From: Lethocerus indicus
Taxonomy: Eukaryota > Arthropoda > Insecta > Hemiptera > Belostomatidae
NCBI GenBank assembly: GCA_019843655.1
Contig: JACDQD010000007.1
Coordinates: 26,492,365-26,556,364, forward strand
DNA: 64,000 nt
Reading direction: 5' to 3'
Made by a program: the position numbers and the translations under genes
Shown: one piece after another, positions 11,205 through 21,769 of the stretch
Layout: each line of letters begins with the position of its first letter
Position numbering within the stretch: the first letter of the stretch is position 1
The notes under the pieces: generated by a model
Database searches by the model: none
What the model was told of the DNA's origin: nothing
The model's input: only the letters and a program-made list of their open reading frames with translations

Positions 11205-11912
11205 ACATAATAGTTGATACTAGATCCAATTTAAAGCTACTTAAGTTTGCCGGCAAAAAAATTCTTTACATTAATGGTCAATGTAGAAGGTATGTTGTTC
11301 TTAAGTAATGTTGAACATAGAATTTTATGTCCCGTTATGTACTTCTTTGTTTTAATCACCTCCGGAAAATGTTTAATGTTTTTTGGACCATAAAAATGAG
11401 CTAATGAATAATTGAATTAGAATTAATGTTGCACCTATAAATTAAGTTTGAAGAGAAAAACGATTCTACATTCATACAGTTCTTACTTTTATGTATTCAT
11501 GCACAATTCGTCAGATTTATATCAAGTAACCCGTGTTATATATTTTAACTGGTTGTTTTTTGACTAGTATAGTGATATAAACCCTTCGAAATATTTTCAG
11601 ACACAAATTTCTCAACTTGTGAGATCCTTGCTCAGGTCCAGGATAATCCTGTCTGTATTAGATCGGTTACTAATAATTGAGAGAGTAAATGAAAAATTAG
11701 ATTATTTGGAAATAGTGTTATAATAATAATAACAGAAAATTTTCACAAACAGCTGTAGTTCAAGGTATCGCCGCAAGATGGAGACTTCTGAGTTAGTACT
11801 TATCAGTCTGTACAGACAGGGTGTATTTTACCCTTCGGAAAGGGGAATATTAAAGGCAAGTGTGAACTTCTACGAAGTTCTAACTGGGAACTTAGCGACT
11901 TTTATTCGCTGT
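9952..11912. other. AT-rich stretch without recognisable gene
   Basis: Low-complexity A/T sequence with an AT tract at 11143-11196. A short minus-strand frame near 10752-10850 (ending DFDGEERETPGNFSL) looks slightly coding-like but has no family match or clear splice partner. Confidence 0.4.
11143..11196. repeat. (AT)n microsatellite
   Basis: About 27 uninterrupted AT dinucleotides. Confidence 0.95.
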
Positions 11913-13564
11913 TTAAAGTTTAACAGTTAAGCTCGAGTCACCTTTTTTTCCTGAAGCCGGCTTATCGCCGCCGCCTTTTCCTCCTTTCTCGGCCGCCGGC
12001 TTTCCGCCACCGCCGCCTCCCTTCTTCTGCAAAAAACGAGAATTATAATATCAAAGCGTGAAACTCAAGAGATGAGAATTAAAATTACCGTAGGATTTAG
12101 CCGCGCTATTCATTTTTTAACGACAAATTGCAAACAGTTTATATTTCTCTTCAGATAAAACGCAGGGTACCGTAGACGATATAGAAATGCTACACGCGTC
12201 AGTTTTCCTCCGCGAAAAACAATTTCGATTACGGAAACTAATTTTCGACGAAATGGAGCGACTACATTTTCGAACAAGCCCGAATACCGGCCCCTGAAAG
12301 AAAACAAATAATTACAAAACAGTTTAATTAAAATGTTGCGTATCAAATCTGGTATTATAGTGATAAAGACTCTAGTGTAGAAATTTAAAAAAATTGAAAA
12401 TGAAACACAGTTTTGAAATAACCTGACCCTGAATTTTTCCGTATTGATTCGAAAACGAATACGCGTTTATTTTAAATTTCAGATAATATCGTATGCTGTG
12501 TAATTCATTTTAGGAAAAAAAAACCCGCGATGGCGTAGTGTAGTTTAAGTGTTTGAAATAGCGCAAGCCGACTTCGAGTGGGCGCATTTGAAATTATAAA
12601 AATGTTTTCGAATACTCAAAAAAAAAAACTGTTAAATTACGACTTGTATAAAAATAAATTTTCTGCGTATCGACTTCGTCACAGCGTTCGTGCGTTCTCT
12701 TCACTCTGATGACAAGCTTTGTAGAGGTCAAGTTCACAGATCAAGTTTGTTTCAACGACTTTTATTGAACATTCCATTATGCTTATTTTTAACGAAAGCG
12801 TTCGATCGCTTTTTCATAAAAGGCCGTGATGAAATCTCGACACCAATTTAGCCGTTGACTGTACGAATTTTTCACAAAACTTATTATCGCTATGCGCGGA
12901 TTTCGTTCTCGCACCTTCTCTCGTGTTCTTCCGAAAATGATAGAGAAAATGATAGAAACGTTACGAACAAATGAACTAGGTAAATTCTGCTGGGTACTCA
13001 CGTCGTCGCCTCCTTTACCGCCGCCTAAAAATAGAAAATTGCAATTAGTTACAGGCAAAAGAGGGCGGATATTATTTGTTTGAAAATTCGGTGGAAATTA
13101 TATTCAATAAGAAACGATATTTTTACTGCACAATGAAAGCGAAGTAAAAATAAAATTGATCTCTATCCGAAAGCTTTGAAAGTGGGAAAGGAAAAATTTC
13201 TATTCCGGAATAAAGATGTAAAATTGCCTAAATATTAATGTCGTAAAGTTGTGGATGGAAGAGAAACAAAAGGTTTCAATTTACGCCTGATTAGACGTGA
13301 GAGAAAAATTTCAAACTGTTAATCAGAATTGCGTAACGTTACTTTTTTCTTGGAAAATTTCGGTTTTTTTTAATTCCGAAAATGAAATTACTGTTTATTT
13401 CCGAAACTGAACGGAGTGGATGCCAAATTTGTCGCGCTAATTCGGAAATAAATCGATGGCCTTATTGTCGGTTATATATTTTTAGATCTCGATTATTCCC
13501 TAAGCTTTGACCGAAAGCGTTACTTTAGGACAATTTAAGCGTACTTACCTTTTCCTTTGCCCAT
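11913..13564 (-). CDS. Small Gly/Lys-rich protein built from micro-exons
   Basis: Minus-strand model with exons 13564-13549 (16 nt), 13024-13002 (23 nt) and 12026-11913 (114 nt), each with clean GT-AG borders: AAAAG|GTAAGT, TTTTTAG|GC, GACGAC|GTGAGT and TTTTTTGCAG|AA. The product begins MGKGKGGGKGGDD, then KKGGGGGGKPAAEKGGKGGG and DKPASGKKGDSSLTVKL, about 50 residues with no hydrophobic segment. The Gly/Lys-rich start resembles the disordered N-terminus of PIN4-type parvulins. I could not find a parvulin domain downstream, and the last exon also offers a donor (AAAAAAAG|GTGACT), so the protein may continue. CpG-rich sequence lies just upstream of the start. Function not recognised. Confidence 0.5.
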
Positions 13565-13974
13565 GTTGTGCAGAACTTCGGGGAGAGAGATAGAGATAGG
13601 AGACGTTCTGGAAGCTTTGCCAATAATACGCACGTACCCCGACGTGCAGTGCTGCCAATTTTACACATCGCCTTGAATTTCCACTCAACGAATAGAAAAA
13701 CAGAAGGTTATATTTTTAAACTGAGGTTATGTGTATATATATATATATACACATACACACGTAGACGCGGCGTATACGTGCTTAGGGGGTAAAGGAATAT
13801 GATCGGGGAACAATACCCTAGTCTGTATTCGCAGATAGTGAAAATTTATTGAAAGTATTACAGAATAAATAATTGGGGTTCGTATAATTTTCAAAGCCAC
13901 AGAAGGCATCGCCTGCTGTCATATGAGAACGTCTGGCCGATATACGGAAATAACAGATGTGATTCTATGGATGT

Positions 13975-14345
13975 TTCGTCCGGTCCGGAGGGGCGACTAC
14001 TTTCGACCGGTTACTACGATTTTAATTAACGAATTTTTTTTTACGTTAACCATTTTCGTGAGGTATCGAAAAATGGTTGGCTGCAGGGGTGGTGGTTGGT
14101 GAGGGGGTGGTGGTGACGGAAATAGGTCGAGATCGAAATCGTTTAATCGTCGAAACTAGGTTCGGCGGGGGCGATCGCGTTCGTACGTACGCGTACAGGG
14201 GCGAGTCCGATTCGCGCACCCCAAGAACAGTGGGGTGGCCGTGCGCGCGGCAATTGCGGGTGCGCAATATTTAGTTTGGCGGCAAACGGGACCGAGCTGG
14301 GTATCGTCTCAAACCTCTTTCGACGCTGGATTCGTTCGAATGCGT
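13975..14345. promoter_or_regulatory. CpG-rich segment, candidate promoter region
   Basis: Against an AT-rich background this stretch is G/C-rich with frequent CG (for example CGATCGCGTTCGTACGTACG and GTGCGCGCGGCAATTGCGGG). It lies about 0.4-0.8 kb upstream of the minus-strand Gly/Lys-rich gene. Promoter function is inference from composition and position only. Confidence 0.35.
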
Positions 14346-14348
14346 TAA

Positions 14349-14577
14349 CCCTCTATGGGCCGAATTTTTATTTTAAATCCGAAAAAATTGGGGGAACGAA
14401 AAATCAGCAATTATAAACCTATATATGCGAATGAAAAAAAATTAATATTGATATTGGTTGTCTTGAAAACGTTTAGGATTAAGATTTATGCGCCATCTCA
14501 CGAAAAAAGGTGATAATTATTTGGTAAAATCTCGATAAATTGAAATGTGACCTGAAAGTTACACTGGCCCATAGACG
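14349..14577. mobile_element. piggyBac-like MITE, reverse-oriented copy
   Basis: It starts after TTAA with CCCTCTATGGGCC and ends GTTACACTGGCCCATAGA. The interior matches the family, with ATTATAAACCTATATATGCG and AATCTCGATAAATTGAAATG. The right TTAA has decayed. Confidence 0.82.
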
Positions 14578-14690
14578 CGAAACGTTTCGCTGTTTAAACC
14601 GAAAGTTGAAGAAAAGAAACAAAAATAAACTTCATCGGCTCCGCAAAATATCTGAGGCTGCTCGATATTGTATTTTTCATCGCGTGCAAA

Positions 14691-15110
14691 CGGTTTCACA
14701 CTGCAGAATCCTTGTTTAAGAGTTGTTGGATAGGGCAAAACGGATGTTCAAAACCGGTTAACACCTGAAAATCGACCTTGAAAAGTGGATTTACACCTGA
14801 AAATTGACCTTGAAAAGTGGATTTACACCTGAAAATCGGATTCACACTGCAGAGTCCTTGTTCAAGAGTTGTTGGATAGGGTAAAACGGGTGTTCAAAAC
14901 GGGTTACACCTAAAAATCGACCTTCAAAGGCAGTATTACACCACAAAATTGATCTTGAAAAGCGGTTTTGCACTGCAAAATCTATAAAGTCAAAAAAGTT
15001 ATCGGCTTTTTAAAGCGGATTTACACCTGAAAATCTCGGTTTCAGACTGCAAAATCTGTGTTTGAAAGTTGTTGGACAGCGCAAATCGGCCTTCGAAAGT
15101 CCTTATTACA
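14691..15110. repeat. Nested tandem repeat (32-bp unit within a longer unit)
   Basis: The short unit contains TTACACCTGAAAATCGACCT and TGAAAAGTGGA and is repeated in direct succession. A longer unit (CACTGCAGAATCCTTG, GAGTTGTTGGATAGGG, AAAACGG.TGTTCAAAA) recurs at 14698, 14848 and, diverged, near 15050. No transposon ends were seen. Confidence 0.8.
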
Positions 15111-15575
15111 GTAGTATAAACGTACGCACGTAAAACTCATCATTTCTGTACTGTTTTCGGTTTACTATGTGTATTCATAGAAAAATAATGTTTCTGTATA
15201 TTTGGGCGGCGTTGACGCGTCGGCCCCGGTCCCGAATAAGAATTTCTTTCTGCTCGGCCGGAGCGATTTGAAATCGCGTCGGAAACAGATGATAAAACAA
15301 AAAACCAAAAGAGAGATCGGTGGGAATTTCCGTGAACTAACTAATTTCCACTCGCGGCACAGTGCAGCTGCTGTGGGCCCCCCCCACCCCCAGCCTCATC
15401 ACAATAGCACCAGATTAGCGTCGAGTACTTCCCGCTTCTGCTCTTATCCAAGTGTCGTTTTACCCCGACTTATCTGTCGAGCGGACGGAAAGATATCTCG
15501 CAGGCAGGAGAACCGGGGAGTCCGACGTTGTATCTCCAGGTCTGGAATTAGAGACAGAGCAACCCCCAGTGTGTA
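15111..15575. other. Unassigned, moderately GC-rich sequence
   Basis: A 178-codon plus-strand open frame starts at 15202 (beginning near GGVDASAPVPNKNFFLLGRS) but runs straight into the mariner at 15578, shows low-complexity His/Ser-rich content and no recognisable domain. I do not call it a gene. Confidence 0.3.
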
Positions 15576-15577
15576 TA

Positions 15578-16450
15578 CGAGGTCTGTTCAAAAAGTATCG
15601 CCAATTTTGGGTTTTTTCAAAAATTATTTATTTATTGGCGAATATCTATTTTGTCCCCTAATCCCCACCAGATATTATACACTTGTGCCAACGTTTTTTC
15701 CAGTCCTCAAAGCACAAAATTCTTTGCGATCTCGTTAAGCTCCATCTTCTATACAGTTTTTATCTCCTCAATCGTAGCGTAGCGTCGTCCTTTCACGCGC
15801 CTTTTCAGTTTCGGCAACGAGAAAAAGTCGCAGGGGGCCCCCCACATCCGGTGAATACGGCATTATCGGCGTTGTTTTTGGCCAAAAATTCGCGCACAAG
15901 AAGCGATGTGTGAGCGGGGGCGTTATCTCAGGGTGCAAAAGCCAATTTTTGTTCTTCCGCAAATACGGGCGTTTCTGGCGGATCGCTTCGCGCAACTTCT
16001 CAACTTGCAACTCGGCAACTTCTCTAACGGCGATTCGACGATTGGTTAATACCAATTTACTGACTTCGTCAATTTTTTTTGTCCGTTTCGGGCGTCTCGG
16101 CCCTCCGAAAACATTTTGTACCACCGATAAACGTCACTTCGGTCTGAGGTAGCCTCACCATACGCCACAGCCAACATTCGATACGCTTCCGCGCACTTTA
16201 TTTTGTTTTTCGCACAAAATTCGACACTGATTCTCCGATCCATTTCTCGGAATGGGTGAAAATCGAAGACGAGCCGAAAAAACGTACGAGAAAAACGGCT
16301 TTAAAAGATTAACCGAACATTCACGACGGATGAAATTGTCGGCATAAGTGAGATACACGTGTACAAACGTGAGGCTACAAAAAAACCGTAGATTGATTAT
16401 ACTTATTTCGCGGAAATCTAAAATTCGCTATACCTTTTGAACGGACCTCG
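15578..16450 (-). mobile_element. Mariner element, both ends present, internally deleted transposase
   Basis: The terminal inverted repeats are CGAGGTCTGTTCAAAAAGTA at 15578 and, inverted, TACCTTTTGAACGGACCTCG ending at 16450, flanked by TA on both sides. On the minus strand the N-terminal helix-turn-helix region is readable from 16243 (RRISVEFCAKNKIKCAEAYR, then VYRWYKMFSEGRDA), followed after a gap by C-terminal pieces: LREAIRQKRPYLRKNKNWLL, LHPE..PPLTH, IMPYSPDV, and near 15700 a shifted frame with CFEDWKKRWHKCI. At about 873 bp it is shorter than the usual 1.3 kb and has frameshifts, so it cannot make an active enzyme. Confidence 0.9.
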
Positions 16451-16454
16451 TATA

Positions 16455-17638
16455 CTCTACGCTGCTGGAGGTCTTCGTCAGTGTTCCTGATTGGGAGAGA
16501 AAGCCTATTAGAGGATTGAGGAAGACGTTGAGGAAGGAATGGGAAAAGAGACGTAAGAGTGGGACGATGAAGGCATAAATAAAAAAAAACAGCATAATTT
16601 AAATACGAAAACACATTTGATTCTAATACCTATTATTATTACTTTTCATATATGTACAAAATAGATGGACACGTACACAATTTCTTTTCTTTCGGCGTCG
16701 AGAAAAATAATTGAGATAAATTTTAGACGATTCTAAAATAAAATAAGTACAATATAAAAAAAATATATTTATAAATCTAACACTACTTGATATACATTTA
16801 AAACATGTACAGAGCAAAATTACAATACAGACTAGATATAACACAAAATAAAACATAACTAGGCTAACTGAAAATTGTATATGTCATTCAACAAAATCGT
16901 ACAAAAGCTAACTAAAATCACTAGGTTGGCACTGGGCGTATACACTGAGATCTTCAAGTCGCCACTGTTATATTCCAAATAGTGATTACAGACAGAAAAA
17001 TATTTAAAAATATAAAAACTCTAATGTCTTTCTAAATAAAACCAAATTTTGTTTGGCCACGATAACCCTAAATTCGTTTTGTCTTTTCCTTATTTTGCGA
17101 TAAGGCCTTGAGGCCAGGCAAAACGAATTTTTTCGACCGAATACCCGTATAAAAGCGGATGAACAAGAAGATTTGGTAGGACGAGCGTTGCCAACCGAAG
17201 AAAACAAATATTATCCGCACTCAAAATACGGCGGTATAACAAATTTTAATTTCTATTTCTTACTTTCATAAATCATTTTATTTTTTGTCTTCCGAAAATT
17301 TCTATACGCGGAATATCGTTTTCGGTACAATTTTGAATTGTAGCGGCCGTCCTATTTTCGTACCTCCGCGAAAACAAAACTTCTCTCTGCCACTTTCCGA
17401 AAACTCGACAGTTGGCAACGTTTCACAGACCGGTCTGTAGCGGAACATGTTGCAATAAATGTTCCTTATTTACATAATTAAAATCGGCCAGATTATTAGT
17501 GTATAAAATAGTAGAAGATCGTGTAATGGCAAGATATAAACTTCACAAACTAATATATATTTAAAATTGTGAAAGACCGATATCTAGCATATTAAAAAGT
17601 CACATTTTTATCTTAACGCAATTAGAATATTTTCGGAA
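16455..17638. other. AT-rich intergenic stretch, nothing recognised
   Basis: No exon with family similarity and no transposon ends were seen. Open frames here are short and low in complexity. Confidence 0.5.
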
Positions 17639-17835
17639 TACCTGTTTTGTGGTCTTTGAGCGGTTGGAATACTGCACTCTCTCTCTGGTCCGGTCTTTCG
17701 CCAGACCGGTTTCGGCCGTTCGCCGTCTTCAGTAGCGCGGTGCGAGTCAGTGCAAACGGAATGCCACTACTGAAGATGGCGGGCGGCTGAAACCGGTCTG
17801 GCGAAAGACGGGATCGATACGAGCGGGGAGCGTGA
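17639..17835. repeat. Foldback MITE, short-loop copy
   Basis: The left end is ATACCTGTTTTGTGGTCTTT; CTTTCGCCAGACCGGTTTCG and CCGTCTTCAGTAGCGC are answered about 60 bp later by CTACTGAAGATGGCGGGCGG and AAACCGGTCTGGCGAAAGAC. Confidence 0.8.
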
Positions 17836-18767
17836 AAACTATAATATTATTTATTGAAAAAAATATTTTTGCGTCCAAAATTCGCCGTCGGTCTCTCACA
17901 CTAACATATGCGTACAAATTGCGTTTATGCGCCCAGACATTGGAACATATTTTTCTTGCACGTTTTCGTTTCTGAACACTACGCTATTTCTACCGGAAGT
18001 TGTATAATATCAGTTCTGTTGCGTCGCAGAAATGATGAACAGTGAAATTTATATTCATCGCTATTCGGAACTGTCTCAACTTGGAAAACTGCCGATGGAC
18101 TTTTCACCGGGACATTTTATCTTTAGAAAACACTGGAAATCTCTCTGTGACGACACTGTTTTCCCCGCCCCCAATTCAGCGGAAAGTCAGCGGAACTTCG
18201 CCTTTCCCAAAGGTGATTCACGAACAGTTCGCACGACGCTCTATTGTACGCTCTCCAACGACTTATTGTTAAAAATAAACCGACGTGCCGGGCCAAAAAA
18301 ACCGAAAACCGTTTCCATTTATATTTCGAACCAGTTTTATTATGAGTGGAGTGCATGGCCCCCTGAACAGTGCCAGACTACAGATTGGAAATATCTTTTT
18401 TCTCTACTCGTTGTAAAAAGCAAACAGTAATATAAGATGTCTTTTGGTTCGTCCTGCGATGTACAGGATATGTAGCCGTGTTAATTGAATTTGAATAACT
18501 ATGGTGCGGCTCTTAATAATATAAGAAACAGTCTTCGACCTCGTCTGTATCCGAATCCTGGTTATAGTACTCGTCGTGAATCGGTTTAAAGCTTTAAGTT
18601 TTGCAGAAAGAATTCGTTGCCAAGGAGTAATCGAAACTTTAAATCTGAGTTGTCATGGGACTGACGACCGATGATTTTGTTTTTGTTTTTAATTGTGACA
18701 CTCACCACTTCAGTTCGAGCAAATGTTTTGTGGAAAAACTTGTGAAAAACAAGAAAATCTCCTCGTC
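17836..18767. other. Sequence downstream of ninjurin A, with an unassigned open frame
   Basis: A 132-codon plus-strand open frame at 18032-18430 has no recognisable domain and no clear splice context. The stretch next to 18768 presumably contains the 3' UTR of the minus-strand ninjurin gene. Confidence 0.35.
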
Positions 18768-18947
18768 TCAAGCCGGCACTACCGTCCTCTCGCCAGTGAT
18801 GCTGAAGGAGGCGATGAAGACGTTGATGATCGTGACCAGGAAGACGCCGACCACGACGAAATTGTTCATCCTGTTGGCGTGTATGATCTTCTCCTCGCCC
18901 TTCATGTCGAAACGGCCCTTGAATATCAGCGAAACGCCGACGGCCAC
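18768..18947 (-). CDS. Ninjurin A terminal exon: second membrane helix
   Basis: The acceptor is TTTTCCCCCAG|G. It encodes 59 residues from VAVGVSLIFKGRFDMKGEEK to SFSITGERTVVPA and a TGA stop at 18768-18770. GC content is clearly higher than in flanking sequence. Confidence 0.87.
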   Translation of the reverse strand: MAVGVSLIFKGRFDMKGEEKIIHANRMNNFVVVGVFLVTIINVFIASFSITGERTVVPA

Positions 18948-19580
18948 CTGGGGGAAAATATTTTATTTAGCCTCCGAAAATTATTTGGCTCCACTGAAAG
19001 ATGTCCAGCGACATCGCGACGATTCAAGTTCTTATGTGGAAAAGTCGTTTTGCGGTTATTTTAAGTTGTCTCAAGTCCTCCTTCGGCCACCGCGTGCTTG
19101 GGAAAGACCCTAGGAGAGTATCTAGGACTACCCAGGACATCGTTAGTATTCCAAGTATTCTACCCGGGACGAAACCTAGCTAAGTGCCTAGGACCAATTG
19201 AAGGACAAGAGTTTGGTACCTCCCACGCGGTGACCGTGGGAAGAAGCGTCCCTGAAGGAGATTCTCGGGCGGGAGGTAACACCAATGAGAACCAGAACTC
19301 ACCTGGAGTATGAGACTGATGACGATGAGCACCAGGGTGACGTAGAACGTGGGAGATTTCTGCTGGAACTCGATGAGGTAGCGGAGCTGGTTGGCGTTGG
19401 CCGTGATCAGGGCTATGTCCATCATACCCTGGGCCACAGTCTTCTTCGCCGCGTACGTGTTACTCGAGCCGGCCTTCCTCCTGACGGCCACCTTGTCCTC
19501 GGGCTCCAGGTCCAGCGCCGTCGCACCCCCGTTCAACTCCTCTTCCTCCATGTTGGGCCTAGTTTCGCCTCCGGAAAAAC
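18768..19580 (-). CDS. Ninjurin family protein, copy A
   Basis: Ninjurins are small plasma-membrane proteins that cluster to rupture membranes during lytic cell death and also act in adhesion. Exons on the minus strand: 19580-19303 and 18947-18768. From the ATG at 19551 the product is 142 residues: an acidic N-terminus (MEEEELNGGATALDLEPEDK), the conserved amphipathic region (AAKKTVAQGMMDIALITANA, NQLRYLIEFQ), a first membrane helix (FYVTLVLIVISLILQ|VAVGV), a basic loop (IFKGRFDMKGEEKI), and a second helix (NNFVVVGVFLVTIINVFIAS). The frame stays open upstream of this ATG to the acceptor at 19581, so an additional 5' coding exon is possible. Copy B has the same architecture. Which named insect paralogue this is cannot be told from sequence alone. 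Confidence 0.88.
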
Positions 19581-20440
19581 CTGTGTGAGAATTCACGAGC
19601 GTAAGGCTTGAGATGTGCAAGCGTAGTTCAGAATGAAAGAGGTTGAAGAAGCAGGCCCCCCAGGAAGTATTGAGAGTTGAATGGACTGAACTGATAGGGG
19701 TACAATGATCACGAAAGAGGTTAGGAGAGTAGAGGCGCCTACGATAGAAACTAGGACATTGCCTAGGACAAAACCTGGAGGTGGGAGCGCATAGAACAGT
19801 GCCTACTATAGAGACCTAGGGATATACCTAAGACAGTGTCCTGTACAGCACCTACGACAGAGACTAGGACAGTGCCCGGGAGAGTAACTAGGATAGCTGC
19901 TACGATGGTACCTAGAAGGCTAGTGCCTACGATAGAGACTAGGACAGTGTTGTACCTCCCAGAATATGCCTAAGACAATATCCAGGATAGTGCCTTGAGC
20001 AGAACCTAGGCTTGAGAGTACCTGGGACAGTGCCCGGGATATGCCTAGGACAAGTATTAATTATGTCAGTACCTAATCTAATCTATGACTACCCAGGACC
20101 GTGCGTAGGAGAGTGCCTAGCTCTGCACCTAGGGTTGTGCCTCGGAGGACAGTACCTACGACAGAAACCAGGACAGTTCCTAGAACAGAACCTGGGACAG
20201 TGTCCAGAATATTATGTGCATGTCGGACAAGTATTATGTAAGCACCCAAGAGTGGTTGGGACACTGATTACCTAGTATTATACCCGGGATGGTACCTGGA
20301 ATAGTGTCTAGGACGTGCCAATTACGGGACAAGAGCTTTGTACCTCCCGCGGTTCCACGCTCGGCGGGAAGCGTCCCTGATGGAGTATCACGGGCGGTAG
20401 GTAACCCCCGAGGAAGAGGAGGATGCGGAGCACGCTCGGT
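19100..20440. repeat. Degenerate CTAGGACAGTGCC-type repeat field
   Basis: Short motifs such as CCTAGGACAGTGCC, ACGATAGAGACTAGGACAGT and TACCTGGGACAGTGCCCGGG recur dozens of times at irregular spacing on both sides of ninjurin A exon 19303-19580. Two longer blocks recur: AAGAGTTTGGTACCTCCCAC with GGAAGAAGCGTCCCTGAAGG (19208) and AAGAGCTTTGTACCTCCCGC with GGGAAGCGTCCCTGATGGAG (20330). Confidence 0.75.
19303..19580 (-). CDS. Ninjurin A exon: N-terminus, amphipathic helices, first membrane helix
   Basis: The acceptor on the minus strand is TTCTCACACAG|G and the donor CTCCAG|GTGAGT. The 29 bases before the ATG at 19551 are in frame and without a stop (FSGGETRPN), in the same phase as the matching exon of copy B. 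Confidence 0.86.
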
Positions 20441-20754
20441 GTGGAGATTGAAACTTTTTCATATAGACATGCAGCCCGGCAGAGAGAAAGGCATTCACAA
20501 CTGAGCCCACCACGGTGGAAACCCGTTTCTGTCGCTATCGCGTTATCGCAATGCGGTCTATGACGCGTTATCGCGGTCATTTCGCGGCGGTTTGTGTTTA
20601 ATACTCTGCCAACAGTGGAAAAAAAACCAAAAGCCCGCGGTACAACTTCCGCGTCCGAATGAAATCTAGAATAGAGTCAAAATACGGCGAAATGACCGAT
20701 GAAATATTTCGGACGGGACCTCGGAAATAATTATCGGTTCGATACCGTAGATCT

Positions 20755-21090
20755 TTTGTGTTTCTGTCTCCTCTCGCCGGTTTGGAGGAGACAGAAACAC
20801 AAAAACTCTACGGTATTCGAACCCCTCGCAGACCACAAAACAGGTATGTTAGGTCGAATGCCGTAGGTTTGTTAGTCACTATTGGCACTTTGGATGTTTT
20901 TCGGGCAGTACAAGTGACAGTGACGGTGAAGTGAGGATGCCCGAAAAACATCCAAAGTGCCAACACCGCTACTGAAGATGGCGAGCAGCCGAAAGGCCGG
21001 TCTAGCAAAAGACCGAACCGACGGAGAGAGACAGAAACACAACAAACCTACGGTATTCCAACCCTTCGCAGACCACAAAACAGGTATGTT
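20755..21090. repeat. Foldback MITE, rearranged or nested copies
   Basis: A short palindrome (TTTCTGTCTCCTCTCGCCGG directly inverted to GGAGACAGAAACACAAAAAC) is followed by CCCTCGCAGACCACAAAACA and then a second copy with GGATGTTTTTCGGGCA inverted to GCCCGAAAAACATCC and a right end ACCACAAAACAGGTATGTTA. It looks like one copy inside or next to another. Confidence 0.75.
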
Positions 21091-21705
21091 AAATTACCGG
21101 TTCGGGTTTCTCATCTATCTTATATTATCATTATTAAAATTGTAAATTCTATAACTCGACTTAAACTCAACTTCTTTTTTATCTTGCGGTATTTGTTATG
21201 CGCCATCGTATCTGAGATCTTCGGTCAGTCTACAATTGATTGTACAAATTACAAACTTTATTGTCTCAGTCCATGTTCGGTTTATTGGTTGGGCAAGTAT
21301 TTCTCTTTCACACCTTCGATACTGTACGAGGATATGTTTTACCGCTAAGTCCTTCGGGCAATATGTGCATTGCGGTCTTGATGTTTGTTTTTGTTTTTTT
21401 AATAGAGGTAGTCATGCATTAGTTTGGCGTATTCTGTACGTAGTCTATTGATAAGAACTCCTTTTTTTTCTGTTAACTTTGTTCTTCCTGCCGCTAAACT
21501 ACCACTTCCCGCCCGCTAATTTCCCTATCGATCGGATATGAAAATTATGAATTTAAAAAACATTCTTTTCGGGTTCAGTAATTATAATCGTTATTGCCAA
21601 TTATAATTAGAATCGTACGGTAAATATTTTGATACCGTTCGATACAGGTTATATTCTCAAATCTGAATATTGTAGCACCAGAGGGTAATAGTAAATGAAT
21701 TTAAA

Positions 21706-21709
<4 letters not shown>

Positions 21710-21766
<57 letters not shown>
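21710..21766. repeat. (AT)n microsatellite
   Basis: About 28 uninterrupted AT dinucleotides. Confidence 0.95.

Positions 21767-21769
<3 letters not shown>

Noticed and set aside
15202..15738. 178-codon plus-strand open frame
   Set aside because: It runs into the mariner terminal repeat at 15578, has no recognised domain and is low in complexity.
18032..18430. 132-codon plus-strand open frame
   Set aside because: No family motif, no splice partner and no neighbouring gene context; kept only as unassigned sequence.
19285..19611. Plus-strand open frames opposite ninjurin A
   Set aside because: Antisense shadow of the clearly conserved minus-strand ninjurin exon; the same holds for 49471-49926 opposite ninjurin B and 18655-19113.
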